This document shows positions 6,262 through 7,299 of a DNA stretch of 7,299 bases, piece after piece; the first letter of the stretch is position 1; each line of letters starts with the position of its first letter. The position numbers were made by a program, and so were the translations under genes. The DNA comes from JAFALX01 sp050734185 (GTDB taxonomy: Bacteria > Chloroflexota > Dormibacteria > Aeolococcales > Aeolococcaceae): NCBI GenBank assembly GCA_050734185.1, contig JBOHUE010000187.1, forward strand, positions 1 to 7,299, given 5' to 3'. Below the pieces are notes generated by a model. That model was not told the origin of the DNA, did not search any database, and saw nothing but the letters and a program-made list of their open reading frames with translations.

Positions 6262-6287
6262 ATCGCACACCCATATCGAATGCGTGT
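6254..6287. promoter_or_regulatory. perfect 8-base inverted repeat over the start codon of the hydratase operon
   Basis: ACACGCAT (6254-6261) and ATGCGTGT (6280-6287) are exact reverse complements separated by 18 bases. On the minus strand the downstream arm begins exactly with the ATG start of the first hydratase gene. Inside, CATATCG occurs twice as a direct repeat (6259-6265 and 6272-6278). It could be a repressor operator or an mRNA hairpin that hides the start codon. Confidence 0.45.
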
Positions 6288-6386
6288 AGCGTAGGACGCA
6301 ACGAGCCGCGCTGTGGGGCTTCGAACGGCTGCGCGGCCGCTACGTTTGCCGTAGGATCGGCTACGGAGGCAGTCGCTGCATACGCC
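6262..6386. promoter_or_regulatory. divergent intergenic region between hydratase operon and GGDEF gene
   Basis: Both promoters must lie in or near these 125 bases unless the genes are read from farther away. On the + strand TAGGAT (6352-6357) resembles an actinobacterial -10 box about 30 bases before the GGDEF ATG, but no clear -35 is seen. On the - strand TTGCGT followed 18 bases later by GATATG is a weak candidate. Palindromic CTACG elements occupy 6340-6366. The promoter assignments are tentative. Confidence 0.4.
6340..6366. repeat. alternating CTACG / CGTAG elements upstream of the GGDEF gene
   Basis: CTACG (6340-6344), CGTAG (6350-6354) and CTACG (6361-6365) alternate in orientation, giving two competing palindromes: CTACG-TTTGC-CGTAG and the longer CCGTAG-GATCGG-CTACGG (6349-6366). 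A further CGTAG is at 6290-6294. The TAGGAT box lies inside the second palindrome, so binding there would affect GGDEF transcription. Confidence 0.4.
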
Positions 6387-7106
6387 ATGAGCGAACTCGG
6401 GGGGGTGTCCACAGGGGGTGGCACCGCGTCGGATCCTGTGACCGCCGACGGCGCCGCGACACGCGAGCTCGTGGGTTGGGCGCTGCAGTCGCCGATGCGG
6501 GGTGGTGCGCTGTCGAGCGCCGTCGCGCGCCGAGTCGTCGCCACGGCGCTTGGCATCGACGAGCAGGCGGTTGCCGGGTGGGAGGACGCGTCGGTCGATG
6601 CCGCCCTGGCGAGGCTCCGCGGACTCGTGGCGTACTGCGACCGGCTCGCATCTGAAGCGATGACCGATGACTTGACCGGTGCGCTGCGTCGTGGCGCCGG
6701 CATGGCCGAGCTCTCCCGTGAGGTCGACCGTGCCCGGCGCACCGGAAACGGCGGTGTCGTCGTCGGGTTTCTCGACGTCGACGGGCTCAAGGCGGTCAAC
6801 GATGGCGGCGGACACGGGGCGGGTGACGAGCTGCTGCGGCTCGTGGTGCGCGCGGTGCGCGACCGCATCCGCTCGTACGACATCCTGTTCCGCTACGGCG
6901 GCGACGAGTTCGTCTGCGTGCTCCTCGGTGTCACGCGCGAGCAAGCAGAGCGCACGTTCTCCGATATCAGCAACCGGCTGGTGAGCGAGTCGGGGGGCCA
7001 CACAGTGAGCATCGGCCTCGCCGAGCTGAGCGACGGCGATAGCGCGGAGACACTCATCGCCGGAGCGGACGCCGCCCTGTACCGGCGGCGAACAACGACG
7101 AACTGA
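6387..7106 (+). CDS. soluble GGDEF-domain diguanylate cyclase
   Basis: Makes cyclic di-GMP from two GTP; 239 residues, cytoplasmic, no membrane segment. Residues 1-90 are an Ala/Gly-rich, partly helical N-terminus in which I recognise no sensor domain. The catalytic domain runs from about 93: TDDLTGALRR (93-102), FLDVDGLKAVND (128-139, metal-binding Asp130), GGHGAGDELL (141-150), GGDEF intact at 171-175, SIGLAEL (208-214) and ADAALYRRR near the end. RSYD at 162-165 lies exactly five residues before GGDEF, the position of the RxxD inhibitory site, so product feedback is expected. The ATG at 6387 has only a distant GGAGG (17 bases away); GTG 6405, behind a G-run, is an alternative start that would not change the domain. 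Divergent from the hydratase operon and convergent with the gene at 7114. Confidence 0.93.
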   Translation: MSELGGVSTGGGTASDPVTADGAATRELVGWALQSPMRGGALSSAVARRVVATALGIDEQAVAGWEDASVDAALARLRGLVAYCDRLASEAMTDDLTGALRRGAGMAELSREVDRARRTGNGGVVVGFLDVDGLKAVNDGGGHGAGDELLRLVVRAVRDRIRSYDILFRYGGDEFVCVLLGVTREQAERTFSDISNRLVSESGGHTVSIGLAELSDGDSAETLIAGADAALYRRRTTTN

Positions 7107-7113
7107 CGTCGAC

Positions 7114-7299
7114 CTACGGAGCCAGCCAGCGCAGGGCGCCGAGCGCGAGCGCGACGAACGCTGCGTACTCGAGCACCATCAGTGTCCGGCGCCCGCCCCG
7201 GCCGGCAAGGGCCCCCGCCACGCCGCGAAGCCCGTACCAGAGCACGAGCAGCATCGCCGAGCGGACCCCGAGCTGGGTCGCGCCCGCGCTGATCAGCGC
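7114..7299 (-). CDS. C-terminal fragment of an unrecognised membrane protein
   Basis: On the minus strand an open frame enters from the right edge and ends at TAG (7116-7114), giving the last 61 residues of a protein whose start is outside the window. Third positions are nearly all G or C, as in the neighbours. It shows two hydrophobic stretches, MLLVLWYGLRGVAGALAG (window residues 16-33) and MVLEYAAFVALALGALRWLA (41-60), split by a basic loop GRGGRR, so it should be an integral membrane protein with a short tail. I do not recognise the family. It converges on the GGDEF gene with 7 bases between stops. Confidence 0.6.
   Translation of the reverse strand, partial: ALISAGATQLGVRSAMLLVLWYGLRGVAGALAGRGGRRTLMVLEYAAFVALALGALRWLAP

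Noticed and set aside
6252..7001. Long minus-strand open frames opposite the GGDEF gene
   Set aside because: No family-like motifs; the + strand carries an intact GGDEF domain, so these are antisense shadows.
1..7299. tRNA, rRNA, CRISPR, insertion sequences or attachment sites
   Set aside because: I looked for cloverleaf-like stretches, spaced repeats, transposase motifs and flanking repeats on both strands and found none.

Overview
The window is a gene-dense stretch of high-GC bacterial DNA with strong G/C preference at third codon positions, GTG starts and ATGA-type overlaps. I see no IS element, CRISPR, tRNA or rRNA. The gene content (a Liv-type ABC cassette, a membrane-anchored PDZ protein of HtrA type, a soluble GGDEF protein) and a TAGGAT-like box fit a deep-branching actinobacterium, possibly Thermoleophilia/Solirubrobacterales. 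That placement is inference from style, not a phylogenetic result.

Left part (1-4134, + strand): a tightly packed branched-chain amino acid type ABC transporter cassette in the order livH-livM-livG-livF (two permeases, two ATPases). Neighbouring genes overlap or lie 2 bases apart, so they are translated as one unit. livH is open at the left edge and probably starts outside the window. A substrate-binding protein gene is not in view. LivM carries about 200 residues of extra membrane sequence before its core.

Middle part (4160-6261, - strand, convergent with livF): a four-gene translationally coupled operon. Read in its own direction it encodes (i) an 87-residue protein equal to the N-terminal half of a nitrile hydratase beta subunit, (ii) a 94-residue protein equal to its C-terminal half, (iii) a 194-residue cobalt-type nitrile hydratase alpha subunit with the CTLCSC metal-claw motif, and (iv) a membrane-anchored HtrA-like protein with a PDZ domain whose protease active site is degenerate. 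The split beta plus alpha arrangement matches thiocyanate hydrolase (scnB-scnA-scnC order) and the three-subunit toyocamycin nitrile hydratase (ToyJKL), but these subunits are close to the minimal size. The coupling of a pseudoprotease to them is the least expected feature of the window.

Right part (6262-7299): a 125-base divergent intergenic region holding a perfect 8-base inverted repeat over the start codon of the hydratase operon and alternating CTACG/CGTAG elements; a soluble diguanylate cyclase (GGDEF, intact inhibitory RxxD site) on the + strand; and, convergent with it, the C-terminal 61 residues of an unrecognised membrane protein running off the right edge on the - strand.
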